Shown here one piece after another: positions 13,262-26,918 of a stretch of 64,000 nucleotides of DNA (positions within the stretch are counted from its first letter, which is position 1; every line of letters starts with the position of its first letter). Below the pieces are notes generated by a model, which had not been told where the DNA came from, made no database searches, and saw nothing but the letters and a program-made list of their open reading frames with translations. The stretch is from Hyaloscypha bicolor E. Taxonomy: Eukaryota > Ascomycota > Leotiomycetes > Helotiales > Hyaloscyphaceae. The stretch lies in NCBI RefSeq assembly GCF_002865645.1, contig NW_020194551.1:71067-135066 (forward strand). Reading direction: 5' to 3'. Position numbers and translations under genes: made by a program.

Positions 13262-15160
13262 ATTATTATATATATTTATTATACTAAATAGTAAATAGAG
13301 CTAAAAGGCTTATAAAAGATATTTTTTATAATTTATTTAGATTATTAAGTTCTTAAATACTTTATAATTATAAAAAAGCTTTTAGTAAAATAAGTTTATT
13401 AGATAAATAAATCAAATAAATAAATAGATATTCTAAATAAGAAATATAAGAATATAATTATCTAGAATAAAGTAATAGTAGCCTATTAAACTCAAATTTT
13501 CCTCTTATAATAAAAGATTAATAATAATATTATACGAGATCTCTAGTTAGTTCTAATTAAGGCTTTAGTAAATTCGATTTAAAAAAATATCTAGTATAAT
13601 AATATCTAGCTTATAAATAAGCTATTAAGTAAAAACCGAGAATTACTAGAATTAGAAAAGCTATAAAATAAAGCAAGAAATAAAAAAAAGGCATTTAGAT
13701 ATTATAAAATAGCTTTTTTTTATAATATAATAATATTTAAGATATTTTTATATATTATTCTTATTTAGAAGATATATATATAGTTTCTAATAGGATATTT
13801 AGGAAAAATCAAGCTTTAATAGCTTTTTTAGGCCTACTATTACTAGTTAAGCCAGGAAATAAATATTAATTAGTATAGAAATAATTATTATATCTATTAA
13901 TAATTTTATATTTCTTATATTTATTATTAGTTTCTAATTATATCTAGTAATTTTTATTAATTATTTAAATAAGTATTCTATTATAATTCTTATTTAAAAT
14001 ATAATTATAGCTAAATAATTAATATTTATTTTCCTTATTTATATAATTTATTAAATTAGTATTTTAGAAACTATAATATCTAATTAAGAACTCTAGTTTA
14101 TATTAGATTTCTAAAGCAAGCTCTATAAATATATTAGTATAAAATTCAAGTTATTAATTATTAATTATTTCTAAACTAATAGCTAAATAAAGATTATTAA
14201 CTAGTATTTTAACTAATAGCTATATTCTTATATAAATTACTATTAGAATAATTAGAATAAATAAATAGTAATAATTAATTACTAGTAAATAGTTCTAGTT
14301 TATAAAACTATAGGCTAATTTCTATTTCTTATAGAAAAAGGCTATTAATTACGAATATTATTTAATTAGGAAACCTAAATATAATTAAATATTTCAAAAA
14401 AACCCCCAAATAAATAAGAAATAAAAGCCCTAATAATATAGCTTTATAAATTATAATAAAAGATATAAGAGAATATAATATAAATATAAGAATATTATAT
14501 TATTTAAACTAATAAATACTATTAACTAATAGATTTTAAAATAGAAAAATAATATAAATTATTATTAAATATTAGAAAAATAATTATTTAAGCTATAAGC
14601 TAGCCTATTAAATAAAAAGACTATATATAAAATTCTAGAATAAATAGAGTATTTCTTTAGGCTCAAATTACTATAATTAATAAGAATATATCTAGTATTT
14701 TATATAAAAAAGCTATATAAAGATTTAGGTAATTTTTTCTCGAATAAATAAATCCGAAATCTCTATTATTAGAATTATAAAACAGGAAAATAAAAAATAA
14801 AATTCAAGAAATACTAGTAGTAAAACTATTTTATAAGAAGCTAAAATACTAAATCTAGTAAAAAGAATAAAATTTAAATCCGAAATAATATCTTATATTT
14901 TTATTAAATAATAGTATTTTAGCTTTTTAGAGTTTTTATAATAAGAATCCAGAATAGCTAGAATTATTTCAGAATCTTTTTTATTAATTAAATTATATTA
15001 AGAATAATATATTACTAGAATTATATAATATAAATAGAAATTCTTTAAATTATATATAAAAGACCTCTAGCTTTTAATATATAACCTATAACTTAAGAAT
15101 TTAATAGGAATTTTCAAAGCTCGAAAATAAGCTTATTTTAAGAAAAGAAATAATATTATA
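13262..15160 (+). pseudogene. 3' part of gypsy element 1 pol, after the nested insertion
   Basis: Directly after the right LTR of gypsy 2, the plus strand reads through stops as VLKYFIIIKKL, like the RNase H block LEYFxTTKxL. This is what should follow the motif lost at 5465. The next 1.8 kb up to the right LTR of gypsy 1 should hold integrase, but I cannot identify its HHCC or DDE motifs. Identity comes mainly from position between the two LTRs. Confidence 0.5.
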
Positions 15161-15164
15161 GTTA

Positions 15165-15412
15165 TTATAATATATAATACTAATAAGAGTTAGACTAGAA
15201 CTAATAAAATATTTAATATCTAAATATAGTATTTATAATTACCTAATAGTTATATATAACCCTGAGCTTAAGCTAATATATAAGCCTATATATAGTTTAT
15301 AATTATTTAGATTCGAAGCTTCTTTAAAATTCTTTTTTCTTTTTAGCTTTAAATTATTAAAATAAAAATAGTCTAATTATATTTTCTAAACCCTAAATCT
15401 TATATTTATAAT
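15165..15412 (+). repeat. Right LTR of gypsy element 1
   Basis: Direct-repeat partner of 1495-1772. It closes the outer element of the nest. Differences from the left copy are mostly transitions. Confidence 0.85.
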
Positions 15413-16376
15413 ACTTAATTTAATAGGGCTTAATATTCTAAATTTCCTAAAATATAACTATATTATATATAATTATTAAATAATTATAAATATTTAAATA
15501 TTTAGATATTATATTAAATAAAATATAGAATTATAATATTTTTTTTTTAAAAAAAAAGCTTATTTTTAAATAAATAAATATTATAAAATTATTATTTAAA
15601 TTATTATGGTTCTCTATTTTATTATTTTAAGCTTATATCTATTTAACTAGTTTCTTTAGTAAATCTAATTATTATTAATTAGCCAAATAATAGTTTTATA
15701 GCTTATAGAAAAAGTACTTTAAATTAAAAGCCAAATATTAATTAAAATCTTTATTATATCTAATCTAACTAATCTTATATAAAAGCTTATTTTACTTTAT
15801 TTTTAATATTAGAATATTTTATATTTTATATTTATAGTTTATTATAACTTAAATTAATAAATAATAGTAATTTTTTTTTTAGCTAGATAGTAAATTATTA
15901 ATAGCCTTATATAAATAGTTAGAAGAAAATATATTATAAATCTCAATATTTTCAAATAATTTAATTTTATAGAAATTACTAATTTAATATAAGATTAAAT
16001 AAAGCCCGGCTATTTAGTAATCTAGCTTATAGCTAAAATATTATATCTTCTATTTCTTTATTAATATATATATTTTATTTCTTATTTTAAAGTCTATAAA
16101 ATAATATTTAATATTAGTATATTTCTTTATTTTCTTATTTTTCTATATAATATTCTCTATTTATTTAGTAATTTATTAAGCCTTTATTATATTTAATTTA
16201 TTTTAAAATATAGTTATTAGAATTAATTAGTTAAAGGAAATTTATAAAAGCTTATTATTAAGGAATTTATATAAAAATATATTAATAAAGCTATATAAGA
16301 AAATAAATTAAATATAATTAATTATTAATTAATATATTAGTTTATAATTTTTATTTATTATTAGTTTATAAATAAT
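15413..16376. other. AT-rich RIP-mutated DNA, no gene recognised
   Basis: Between the gypsy nest and the copia element the sequence remains almost free of CpG and full of TpA. No open frame, terminal repeat or conserved motif could be picked out. It is probably the remains of an older repeat. Confidence 0.6.
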
Positions 16377-17171
16377 TATTAATATAATTATTTCTTTAGA
16401 AATTATATATATAATTATAAAATATAAAATATAAAATATAAGTAATAAAATATAGTTATATAATTTTATATCTTATAAATAACTCGACTAGTAAACTAGA
16501 TTCTATTAGGCTTAATAGATTTAGGAATTATATATTAATATTATAATATTATATTTTCCATTTTTAAAAAATAATAACTTTACTAATCTTATATAAATAA
16601 TATTTCTATATTTATATAATAATATTATATATTACTAGTAAACTAATACTAATTAGTAAATATATAAATTAAAAGAATCTAATAGCTTATTATTAAGATT
16701 TATTTATATATATAAATTAGAAAAGATTTTTAATTAGTTTTAAAAATATTTAATAGCCTAAAATAAATCTAGTCTATTTTATATTAAAGAAGAAAACTAT
16801 TTATTAATTTTATAAAAGTATTTAATAGCTTATAAAAAGATATCTAGATTTTACTAATTAATAAATAGTTAGCTATTTAATTATCTATTTAATTAACTTT
16901 TATTATTTTTTAAAACTAATTTCTTTTAATTCTAAAACTACTTTTTTAGAAACTATTTTTTCTATTTATATAATACCTATATTTATAAAATCTTTTTTCT
17001 AGAATATATATCTTATATATATCTTTAAAGCTTTTTAATTACTACTTCGATTTTATTATTAAATCGAGTTCTTTAAGCTTTAGATTCTTCTGGAATTATA
17101 ATATTTCACTTTCTAAATTTCTTATTATAAACGAAATATTTAAAAATGAAATATTTACTTTAATATCTTTA

Positions 17172-17362
17172 ATATCTCTAAATATTTAAATATCTAATAT
17201 CTAAATATCTAATATCTAAATATCTAATATCTAAATATCTAATATCTAAATATCTAATATCTAAATATCTAATATCTAAATATCTAATATCTAAATATCT
17301 AATATCTAAATATCTAATATCTAAATATCTAATATCTAAATATCTAATATCTAAATATCTTT
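17172..17362. repeat. 15-bp tandem repeat (ctaatatctaaatat), about 12 copies
   Basis: A perfect or near-perfect 15-bp array inside the 5' internal region of the copia element. The copies are cleaner than the surrounding mutated DNA, so the array probably expanded after RIP. No function is visible. Confidence 0.9.
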
Positions 17363-20300
17363 ACTATTAAATTCTTTCTATAAATCTACTATAAACTATC
17401 TTATTTTTAAATCTCTTTTACTATAAACTATATATATATATTAGAAAAAATCTGAATTCGGTTTAATATAAATACTAATAAAGGAAAGAAACTAATTAAG
17501 AAATAAGAAAATAATATTAATCTAGTAATTATAATAAAGGCTAATCTTTAGAAATATTTAATTACTAAAATATATTAATATATCTTATATAAGAATAATA
17601 ATAATAATCTATAAAACCTATTCTAAAATAATTTTAAAAACTTTAATACTATAATATATAATTTAATTAATTATATATTTATATAAAATCTTTAAATCTA
17701 ATTTTAATATAATAGTATTTATATTAAATAGAATTATAAAAACTTTACTATTATATTATTCTTTATTAATTTTATTTAAAAGAAAACAAAAAATATATAA
17801 AATAAAACTAATATTATTAATAATAGTTTAATTAAAATAAATCTTTTTTAGAAACCTATTATATTAGTTTATTTTATTTTAAATAAAACTAAATATAAAG
17901 AAATTAAAACTATTTATTACTTTTATTTTTATTATTACTAGTATTACTATTAAATCTAAACTTCTATTAATTAATATTTATTATTATTACTAGAAAGCTT
18001 ATTAGAGAAATAATAAAAATATATTTCAAAATATAGAAATATAATAGAACTAATAGTAGTTTTAATTATAAATTTATTATTTTCCTTAATATTTATTAAT
18101 ATATAAAGCTTTTAAAAAAATACTAATAAAAGCTTTTTCTATTATATTAAAGGAACTAATATAAAACTACTTTTATAATAACTAGCTCTTAAGCTATATA
18201 TATAAAAAGGCTTATATAAATATTTATAGCTTTTTTAAAAGCCTTAATTTCTATTATTAAAATTTAGATAAATAGAATACTATTACTTTAGTAATTATAA
18301 TAATAAAAGATTCTAAAAAAACAATATTCGAATTTGTTTAAATACTAATTAATAATCTATATAAATTATAATATAGCCTTATTACTTTTTATTAAAGCTT
18401 ACTAATATATTAATATATAATTTCGGACTTTTCTAATAAACTCGACTAGCTTATTAATAAACTCTAATTATTTATTACTACTTATAAAAAGAAGTAATAA
18501 ATTATTACTAAAATAACTTATTTTACTAATTAATAATATTATTCTTAAAACTCTTTAAGTTATTATTTATTCGAAAATTATTAATATAAATCTAGTTATA
18601 ATTTCGGAACCTATAATAATTATTTTAAGTTTTATAATTATAATAATTATATCCTAAAGTTATATTTTATATATAAGAGACTCGAATACTATTTATAAAA
18701 GTATATATTAAAAGAATAAAAGGCTAAAAAGGCTTAATTTAAGAACAGAAATATTTATTAGTTTAGATCCCGAAATATTTGTAATTTTAATAAATATTTT
18801 AATAGTATTTATATATAATATATTATTGAATTTAAAGAAAATAATAATAATAAGAATAGTAAAAACGAATTAGTAAATAATACTTTTAAAGCCTTATTAG
18901 TAAAAATAAATAAAGAAAAGAAATATTATTCTAATTTCTATTTTATTTCTATTAAGAGTTTTCTAGCTACTTTTATAGCTTCTATTTCTATTATTTCTAT
19001 AATTAATATTCTTATAAATAACCTTATTTCTCTTTCTTTTATATATTAGATAATAAATAAAAACTATATTTTAGAATTTATTAAATAAATAAAAGATATC
19101 TAAATATTTATAATTAATAGTATATTAAGATATAATACTTATTACTTTTATAGAATTATAATTAATACTAGAGCCTTCAGATTTTTAATTACTAGTTATA
19201 ACTAATTTCAAGCTTTATAATAAACTAATAATAATAATAAACTTAATAAAACTATTAAAGATTAAGTTAATATCTAGTTTAGTATTAAATCTATATCTTT
19301 TATTAGATTTATAATAGTAAAAATACTAATTAGGCAAGTATAATTCTATATTATATTTATAAAGACTTTATTTCTATTTAGTTTAGCTAATATAAATAAG
19401 CTAGGAATTTATTTTAATAATCTTATTAATTATTTCATTATTTTTACTAGATGCTTTATATTTATAATATAATATTTTAGATATTTTTTCCTGTTTTAAA
19501 ATACTATTCTATAAAGCTTTATTTCCGAATTCTTTATTTATAATTCCTGCTTTTTTATAAAGATTAAATTATAATATTTATATTACTATTTTAATTATTT
19601 ATTTATTAATAAGCTCCGAAATATACTAGAATAAGCAGGCTATAATATTAATATAAAACTCTTTAAATACTTTATAAAATACTATAAATAATACTAGAAA
19701 TTCGAATAATTACCGGAATAATTTAAGTTTAATCTAAGAAATAATATTAGCTTTAATTACTTTATTATTATTAATATTTTCTATATTTCTAATAAGCTTA
19801 TATTTTATATTATTAATAAAGGTACTCGATATTAAGCCGGCTAATAGCTTTAAAATATTAGTATATTATATATTTGAAATATCCTAAAATAGTATTAAAT
19901 TAATACCTATTTAGGCTCTTTTAATTAGATTATAATAGATATTAGAAAGTAGTTTACTAATAAGAAGTTTATTTAATTTATAAATATTATAAAAACCAAA
20001 ATTAAAATTATTTCTATAAAAGCTTATAATTTTATTAGAATTATAGAATATTATTATAGCCTAATTTAATATATTTACTTTATTATTATAGCTGAAATTA
20101 ATAGAATTAATAATGATATTATATTTTAAATAGCTTTTAAGACTATTAATAATTCCGCTAAACCTAATAATATTATTTTAATTCTTTTAATTTATAGTAT
20201 TTTACTTTAAATAATTAAATATAATATTTTATTATTAATTATATTATAGTAATTAATAGTATTTAAAAAAATAATAGTAGAAATTCAAAAGCTTTAAACT

Positions 20301-21699
20301 AAATACCAGATTATAAATGTCCTAAAATACCTGAAATAGTTCTAGTATTACTAATATCTATAAACTTTTCTTAAATTCGAATATTTTTATATAATATAAA
20401 AGAAATACTAGTTAATCTAGTAATTAAAATAGGCTATATAAGCTAGTAGCTATTAATAGAAAGAATTATATACTAGCTTTATTATATAGTAATATTACTT
20501 TCTATTTAACTTTTATAAAGTTCTTTTATATAAAGGATATTAAAGTTATTACTAATAGTTTCGAACCTAAAACTATTTTTGAATTTTATAATAAAGCTAA
20601 AAGTAATACAAATATAATTTCTTTTACTATTTCTATTATTTTATTAAAGTATAATAAAGGATATTCTTATAAGAATCCGGATATTATAGTATTTCTATAA
20701 GATAATAACCTATATAAGAATTTTCGTTAAATTAAAATTACTAGCCTTTTAGAAAAAAATATATTTGAAATTATTTCTAGATTTCAGATATTAAAAAAGA
20801 TATATATTTTTAATTTCCGGTTTATTAGTAAGATCAAAAATAAGAATATAAAAAGAGAGTTTAAGAAATTAAAACTAGTTATTTAAGCTTATAATAATAG
20901 TAAGAAATATATAATATTAATATAATTACTTACTATTTAATATATTAGCCAGAGAATTATTCTTAGTATTACTATTATAATAATAAATACTATAGAATTA
21001 TATTTATATAATATCTTATAAGCTTATATTTAATTAATAATTTTTATATTAATTTATTTTATAAACTTACTAAAAAGCTAAATCTAAAAAATAATTCTAT
21101 TTTAAAGGTTATAAAACTATTATATAGTATATTAGAAACTAGAAACTATTAGTTTAAAACTTATTATTTCTATTATATTAATAAGCTTTTTATAGAATAA
21201 TTAACTTATAATTCTTATTTTCTTTATAGTAAGTAATTCTTCGAAATTATTAGCTTTTAAACTAATAATACTTTATTTATTAGAACTAATAATTTTATAA
21301 AAGCAAAGTAATTAAAGCTTTAAAAGATTAAGTTTTTAACTAAAAAGTATAAATACTTTATTTCTAATTATAATCTTAAGTTTAATAGAAGTATTATTTA
21401 TATAAATATTACTAGAATTACTTTTATATAAACATACTAATATAAAAACCTTTAAACTATTTCTATAAAAAATACTACTATTATAAATAATAAAGGTATT
21501 ATTTATTAAAATCTTTTTATTAAAGACTAATATATTACCTAATATACTAGAGAAGTATATATTATATTAATCTATTAACTAGAAGCTTTATATAATTTAT
21601 TAATTATTATTTAAGTTATTAAATCTTTAGAAACTAATATAAAAGTACTTAATAAATATATTTAATAATAAATTAAGAATATTATTAGAAAACTAAGAT

Positions 21700-22150
21700 T
21701 TATAAAGCTAGTAAAGAAGATCTTATATTTAATTATTTTTATAAATGCTTTATTTATAAATAATAGAAATCTTTTTTTCTAAATCGAATATATTCTAGTT
21801 CTAGTAAATAGAACTAGATATACTAATATTATTTATTAGTTCTTTACTAAATATAAGAAAGTTACTAGAAATATTCTAGCTTTAGAACTTTATAATATAG
21901 CTTATAGCTTTAATATAGGCGCTTTAGTTAAATCTATAATTAATAAAATACTAGAAATAGAACTATTATTAGTAATTTATATAAATTCGAAGTTATTATA
22001 TAAATGCCTTATTATATTAGAAACTATTTAAAAGAAGTATCTAATAATTAATATAATATATTTCTACTAAATATATAAATAATAAGAGATTATAGAAGTT
22101 AAATAAATTAAAAAGAATTCGAATTTTACTAATTCTATAACGAAATTAAA
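21700..22150 (+). pseudogene. copia RNase H remnant
   Basis: Plus-strand translation gives FINALFINNRNL, like the copia FVDASFANNRDL block, then KYKKVTRNILALELYN, like the KCKRVTRSVLASELYA block, then a LYKCLIILETI segment and an REI motif. The aspartates of the active site read as asparagine through GAT-to-AAT changes. The order of blocks is that of fungal Ty1/copia RNase H, which is strong support for assigning the whole 16.4-22.7 kb element to copia. Confidence 0.8.
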
Positions 22151-22730
22151 ACTAATAAATACTTTTAAATATTTAATTAATATAAATACTATATAATTAG
22201 ATATAGAGAAATAAATTAAATATAAATAAAGCAAGAAATAGATATATAGAATAAAAGAATATTATAAAAGGAAAAGTTATATATAAAAGGCTATAGTCTT
22301 TAATATATAACTAAAACCTTAAAAGTAATATAAATATATAAAATATTTGAGAAATCTAGTATTAGACTAAATTAGGGAATTTATATATAATTAGAGAAAA
22401 GTACTATTTTTCGCGTTTTTTAAAAAGGTTCTAATATTAATATAGTTATTCTTTTAGAAGTTATATATATAATTATAAAATACGAGATATAAGATATAAA
22501 TAATAAGATATAAAATACGAAATATAATTATATAACTTTATATTTTATAAATAATTTAACTAGTAAACTAGATCTTATTAGACTTAGTAGATTTAGGAAT
22601 TATATATTAATACTATAATATTATACTTTCTATTTCTGAAAAATAATAACTTTATTAACGTTATATAAATAGTATTTCTATATTTATATAATAGTACTAT
22701 ATATTACTAGTAAACTAATAGTAATATATT

Positions 22731-24060
22731 ATTAATAACTTTAGTTTTATATTTAGAATTTTATTAAATTTCTTTTAAAATACTAATATAAATTACAGAT
22801 TATAATTAGAAATAATAGAAACTAAAGAGCTATAATAATAATAAATAATTTAGAGATATATTTTTATTATATTTTCTATTATAATTATCTTATAATAAAA
22901 TATAGAAATAGCTTATTTACTTAATTAATTAATTATAATATATATAATATTATAGCCAAATTTCGAACTAAATATTAATTTGAAATCTATTATAATATAT
23001 TATTATAAATAATTCGAAACTAGTAAAAAATAAAATAAATTAAAGGTTTTATTTTTTAATATATTTATTTATTTATATAATTAGTAATTATAAATATATT
23101 AAATAATATTATATTATATATTCTTTTAGTAATACTATAGCTATAGTAGCTTATATATTTTATTTTTACTAGAATATATTATAGAGATTTAGTTATAAGC
23201 TTTATAAATTAAATTTATATATAACTATTTACTAGATATTATAAATTATTTATAATATAATAGTAATTTATTCTCTATTATAAAGTCGGTATTATTTTAT
23301 TTGGCCTGCTTATAAAAGGCTTACAAAAAAGAACTTTATAATTATTTTATAAAATTTAATTAATTAATTTATTTATTTTATTAAAATTATTATTATTTTA
23401 GAGAAAAGAAAGGAAATTAACTTTAATATTAAGGTTCTGAAATATCTTTAAATTAACTTAGTTTTAAAAAAGAAAAGCTTTAATATAATATTTCTTTTTT
23501 ACTTTCGGGATTTCCTTTAGTAATAAATCGGGCTTTAATAATATAATTAATGCCTTTAGAATTCCTAGAAACTATTATAAATTCGAATCTTTTAAAGCTA
23601 TTCTTATTTTTAATATAGAAAATCTATTAATAGCTTAAAGCTTTATATAATACTTTTTATTTCTTTTTAGATTTAATTTCCTTATTTATCTCTATTACTT
23701 CCTTAGCCTTTATTTAAATCTAGCCTTTCTAAAATCGGTATCCGTAATATAAAATTAATAAAAAATCCTTCTAAAAAGACTTCATATAAACTAGCTTATA
23801 ATTCAAGTAAATCTAATAGTTTAGAGTAACTATATAGGTCTTTAGTTCGGGCTATAAAGATTTATTAAATAATAATAATAATATTTTAATAATAGGCTCT
23901 GTTTAGGGATTAGCTCCGCTAGTACTAGTATTAGGAGAAGGCTCTTTTAGAGCCCTACTAGTACTCGTAAGCTTGATTTTAGGCTATTTGGAAGCTATTA
24001 GAGTAAAGGAAGCCTTAGCTATAGGTTTTCTGTATTATTTTTTATTTACTAAAGGCAGTG
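22731..24060. other. AT-rich RIP-mutated DNA grading into ordinary composition
   Basis: No gene or element could be identified. CpG begins to return after about 23,900, and by 24,060 the composition is normal. This marks the right edge of the main AT-rich block. Confidence 0.6.
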
Positions 24061-24316
24061 GGTTCTCGATTTTTTTGCTCTTTAAACGTGCCATGATAGG
24101 AACTTGCGAATAAAGTCGAAATTGCCTAATGGGAATAGTGCTAAAGGTGGTGGTGCAATTGTTGGGTGAGTTTTGTCAATTATCATTAATTTTTGGTGGG
24201 GTGTGCACCAAAAGTGCATGATGCGGCTAAAATTCTCGGAAACAGGGAGTTTTTGCATATTACTATAGTATTTCCCTCCTTTTATTCCCTCTCCTTCTCT
24301 CTCTCCTTCTTCTCTT

Positions 24317-24401
24317 TAGCTTAGTATTCTCAATACATGGGATTCTCTCGGATCTTTGAGCCTTGACCATTGCCTTGATCCCGCCGTCACAAATAAGAGC
24401 T
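24317..24401 (+). repeat. Dispersed repeat, unmutated copy (partner at 28,433-28,512)
   Basis: It begins tagcttagtattctcaatac and continues through a ctttgagcc segment to a gagct end. The same segment, AT-shifted by transitions, lies at 28,433. Weaker similarity extends about 240 bases upstream of both (for example aatagtgctaaagg against aataatactaaagg). It is probably the end of an unnamed repeat family. A CT-rich tract directly precedes this copy. Confidence 0.65.
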
Positions 24402-24719
24402 AAAAGTTTAATTTGAGTCTAGTAAATCCATAACTTAAATAAGGGAGGGGCCTTGGAATGTAATTAAGGCACTTGTATAGGAGGGGGGATAATATTAGGG
24501 TCATATGATTATGCGCTAGTAGCGTGGGATAGGGGCTTAAGTAGTATTAAAGGAGGAGTCGCTCGCTATATATATCTCTCTCTCCCTTCTCTCTTTAGTT
24601 TTAGTTACTGCATAATACAGTTGGAACCCTCATACCTTCTGCCCTTGTTCCTCACTACCTTGACTCCATAACAGCAGGTGAATGTCCCAGATCCCTCTAC
24701 TGTACTATGCGCCATACTT

Positions 24720-25700
24720 ATGGCATACAGACTTGTTTTCGAGAGTGACATCAAGGATGATCTAATTTGGATGATGCAGAACCTCAGTAAGGCCAAGATC
24801 GCGAGTAAATTCAACTCCAGCTAACACCGTTATAGTCAAGCACCAAGCGTGCATTCCCGACCTCAGCCGCTTCATTCTGCTTCAAGGCCCCCCAGGAACA
24901 GGGAAGACATCGCTGTCCCAAGGACTGGCTCAGAAGATTTCAATACGTCTCAGCTCCACCTACGAGCGCACGCATCTAGTCCAGATAAACACCGCAGCCC
25001 TTCTTTTCAAGTATTACAGTGAAAGCACGAAGCAGGTAGACGAGATATTCAACAACGTCGCGTCAGTGTGCGAAGATGACCCAAAATGATTCACTTGCGT
25101 CCTGATTGACGAAGTTGAGAGTATCGCTGCTCTCGAGAATTCTCCATCTTGCACGGGGAATCTCAAGACTCCCTTCGAGCTATCAATACACTACTTACCG
25201 GACTGGAGCGGATGCAGAAATACCCAAACGTCATCTTCCTCTGCACCTCAAACCTCTTTGACGCCCTCGATTCTGCCTTTCTCGACAGATGCGGTCTCAA
25301 ATGTGCTATCGATCCACCATCCGAGAAATCGCAGTGCGAGATCCTTAGACAAATGTATCCAGAAGATAGATGATCGACAACAAGATCATCAAGTCCAACG
25401 ACACCCTGCTTTCATACGGCGATGCCATTCTCGACTCCTACAATAACCCGCGGGTGCGGCAAACAGCCTGATGTTGCTGGTGAAGCAGATCCGGACATTG
25501 AATTCAGGATGTCAGTCAGGTACAGTAGCGAGATTGTGGGAAGAACATTGATTCAGCTCCCGATGCAAGCGGTAATGCGATACAATCGATCAGAGAAATG
25601 CAGCTTGAATATGGCGTTCAAGCACATCGAGCGGCTTTTGGGAGAGTCAACTGCCAAGATTAAGAAGAAAAAGAGCAGGCTCGGCAAAAATTCCTTAATT
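24720..25700 (+). pseudogene. Pch2/TRIP13-like AAA-ATPase, broken by stops and frameshifts
   Basis: Pieces in several frames join into one AAA protein of the Pch2/TRIP13 family, which remodels HORMA-domain proteins in meiosis and the spindle checkpoint. In order they are YRLVFESDIKDDL (24,726 on), the Walker A block FILLQGPPGTGKTSL (24,871 on), YERTHLVQIN, the Walker B block CVLIDEVES (near 25,100), and AINTLLTGLERMQKYPNVIF (25,185 on). The C-terminal block GRTLIQLPMQAVMRYNRSEK is near 25,540-25,600. A TGA at 25,087-25,089 lies just before Walker B, and at least four frame changes occur. Most damage is indels rather than RIP. The intact gene is presumably elsewhere. Confidence 0.8.
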
Positions 25701-25853
25701 TCCGGTATCGATGCCAGAATCATAAGGTATCGATACTATCGATTCCGGAATCGATTCTTAGTAAGTATTTGCCCTATTTCTAAGGCGCCAGCTAATTTTG
25801 ATACCTTCGTCCGAACTATACCAAATAACTACGTGAATCACAGCTTCATATGA

Positions 25854-26452
25854 CGCAATATAGCTTAATCTGAGTCATTTATGCTCCCATTTTAGTCATT
25901 AATAATTTCAGATACCTTTAAAATAAGCTCTCAGCTCCTAATTCTCTTTCTAACTTATATATACTTTCTATATATCCTCTATTTCACGTATATACACACA
26001 TATATATATATATATATACTAGTCAAGCTCAATAAAATGGCAGCTTAATAGCAAGCTCAGCAAGATCTGGTAATCTGAACTCGCCTAGATAGCTATAATA
26101 ATATTTATTACTTCCTTTATATAGAAGGTAATAAACTAGAGCCATCTATTATTACTAGTAGTCCTTAATAGCAAAATACCTTTAATATTACTAATCCTGC
26201 TCTCTCAGATATTATAATTAAGAGTCCTTATACTCCTGGTACCTTTAATATCCCACTACTTCCTGAGGTTCTTAATATAATCTTGACTTAATAAATATAA
26301 GTTACTTCTTTATACTTTATATAATCTATACTAAATAATATAGTAGATAAGTTAATATTTATATTTCTTATACTATTTACTAAAATAGTTAAGGTATTTT
26401 TAAGAAATACTTAAGGATTTCTGAAGAAGAATAGTATAAAGTATATAATAAT
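25854..26452. other. AT-rich intergenic DNA, no gene recognised
   Basis: Moderately RIP-like sequence with a (ta)n run near 25,990-26,020. No frame or terminal repeat was identified. Its last five bases (26,448-26,452, ataat) are the left target duplication of the next element. Confidence 0.6.
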
Positions 26453-26595
26453 TATCGCAAAATAGCAAGGAACAGTGATTTGCATAAGTGGTTGTCTGAT
26501 TAAAAGAAGCTCTAAAGGGAGCCTCTGGATCTAGCTAAATAAAAGGGGCGCTGAGTAAGCGAAGCTAAGCTCCCTAGTACCCCGTACATACGACA
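26453..26595 (-). repeat. 3' LTR of the short copia-type element
   Basis: It differs from the 5' LTR by only a few one-base indels (agcaagg/agcaaagg, ggggcgctg/ggggccgctg, accccgtac/acccgtac). That points to recent insertion. Confidence 0.9.
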
Positions 26596-26918
26596 CACCC
26601 CCCAGAGGCTTCTAATTCTATATACAAAGGAAATAGCTAGTAAAGTACTCCCACGGAGCCCCCTAGCCAAAAGGAGTGTATATGTGGTCTATCTCCCCTA
26701 ATTGAGAGCTAAGAAACCGTCATTCCCTAACGCCTCACATTAAGCTTAATAGAACCAAAAGGGGTAGGAAGCAGAGCGTCCCCAGACGTCTCCGGCAGTG
26801 CACTCAGTCCCAAAAAGCCTAGCCTCCAGCCCCGACGGCTCCGCAAGCCCAAAGCCAGGAAAACCACATCGTACGCACCATTAACACTCAAAGTCCCCTG
26901 GTAACTTCCCTCCATTCT

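Larger units (their letters stand above)
1495..15412 (+). mobile_element. Ty3/gypsy retrotransposon 1, RIP-inactivated, split by a nested gypsy element
   Basis: Long direct repeats at 1495-1772 and 15,165-15,412 are the LTRs. Between them, on the plus strand, are gag (zinc-knuckle remnant at 3031-3072) and reverse transcriptase (remnants near 4480-4510 and 4909-4935). What looks like the RNase H region is interrupted near 5470, and related sequence resumes near 13,262. Removing the inserted 5,470-13,260 block leaves about 6.1 kb, a normal length for a gypsy element. Every domain is full of stops and cannot be translated. Family assignment rests on the order of residues around the degenerate RT motifs. 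Confidence 0.8.
16377..22730 (+). mobile_element. Ty1/copia retrotransposon, RIP-inactivated
   Basis: Direct repeats near 16,377-16,648 and 22,433-22,730 are the LTRs. They share attatatatataattataaa and end in actagtaaactaata, where the last bases are probably a mutated CA. Near the 3' end of the internal region (21,700-22,150) the plus strand carries a copia RNase H remnant. Total length is about 6.35 kb. All frames contain many stops, so the element cannot move by itself. LTR starts are approximate. Confidence 0.8.

Noticed and set aside
24605..24814. Minus-strand ORF over the Pch2 region
   Set aside because: It is antisense to the recognisable Pch2 fragment and has no motif of its own.
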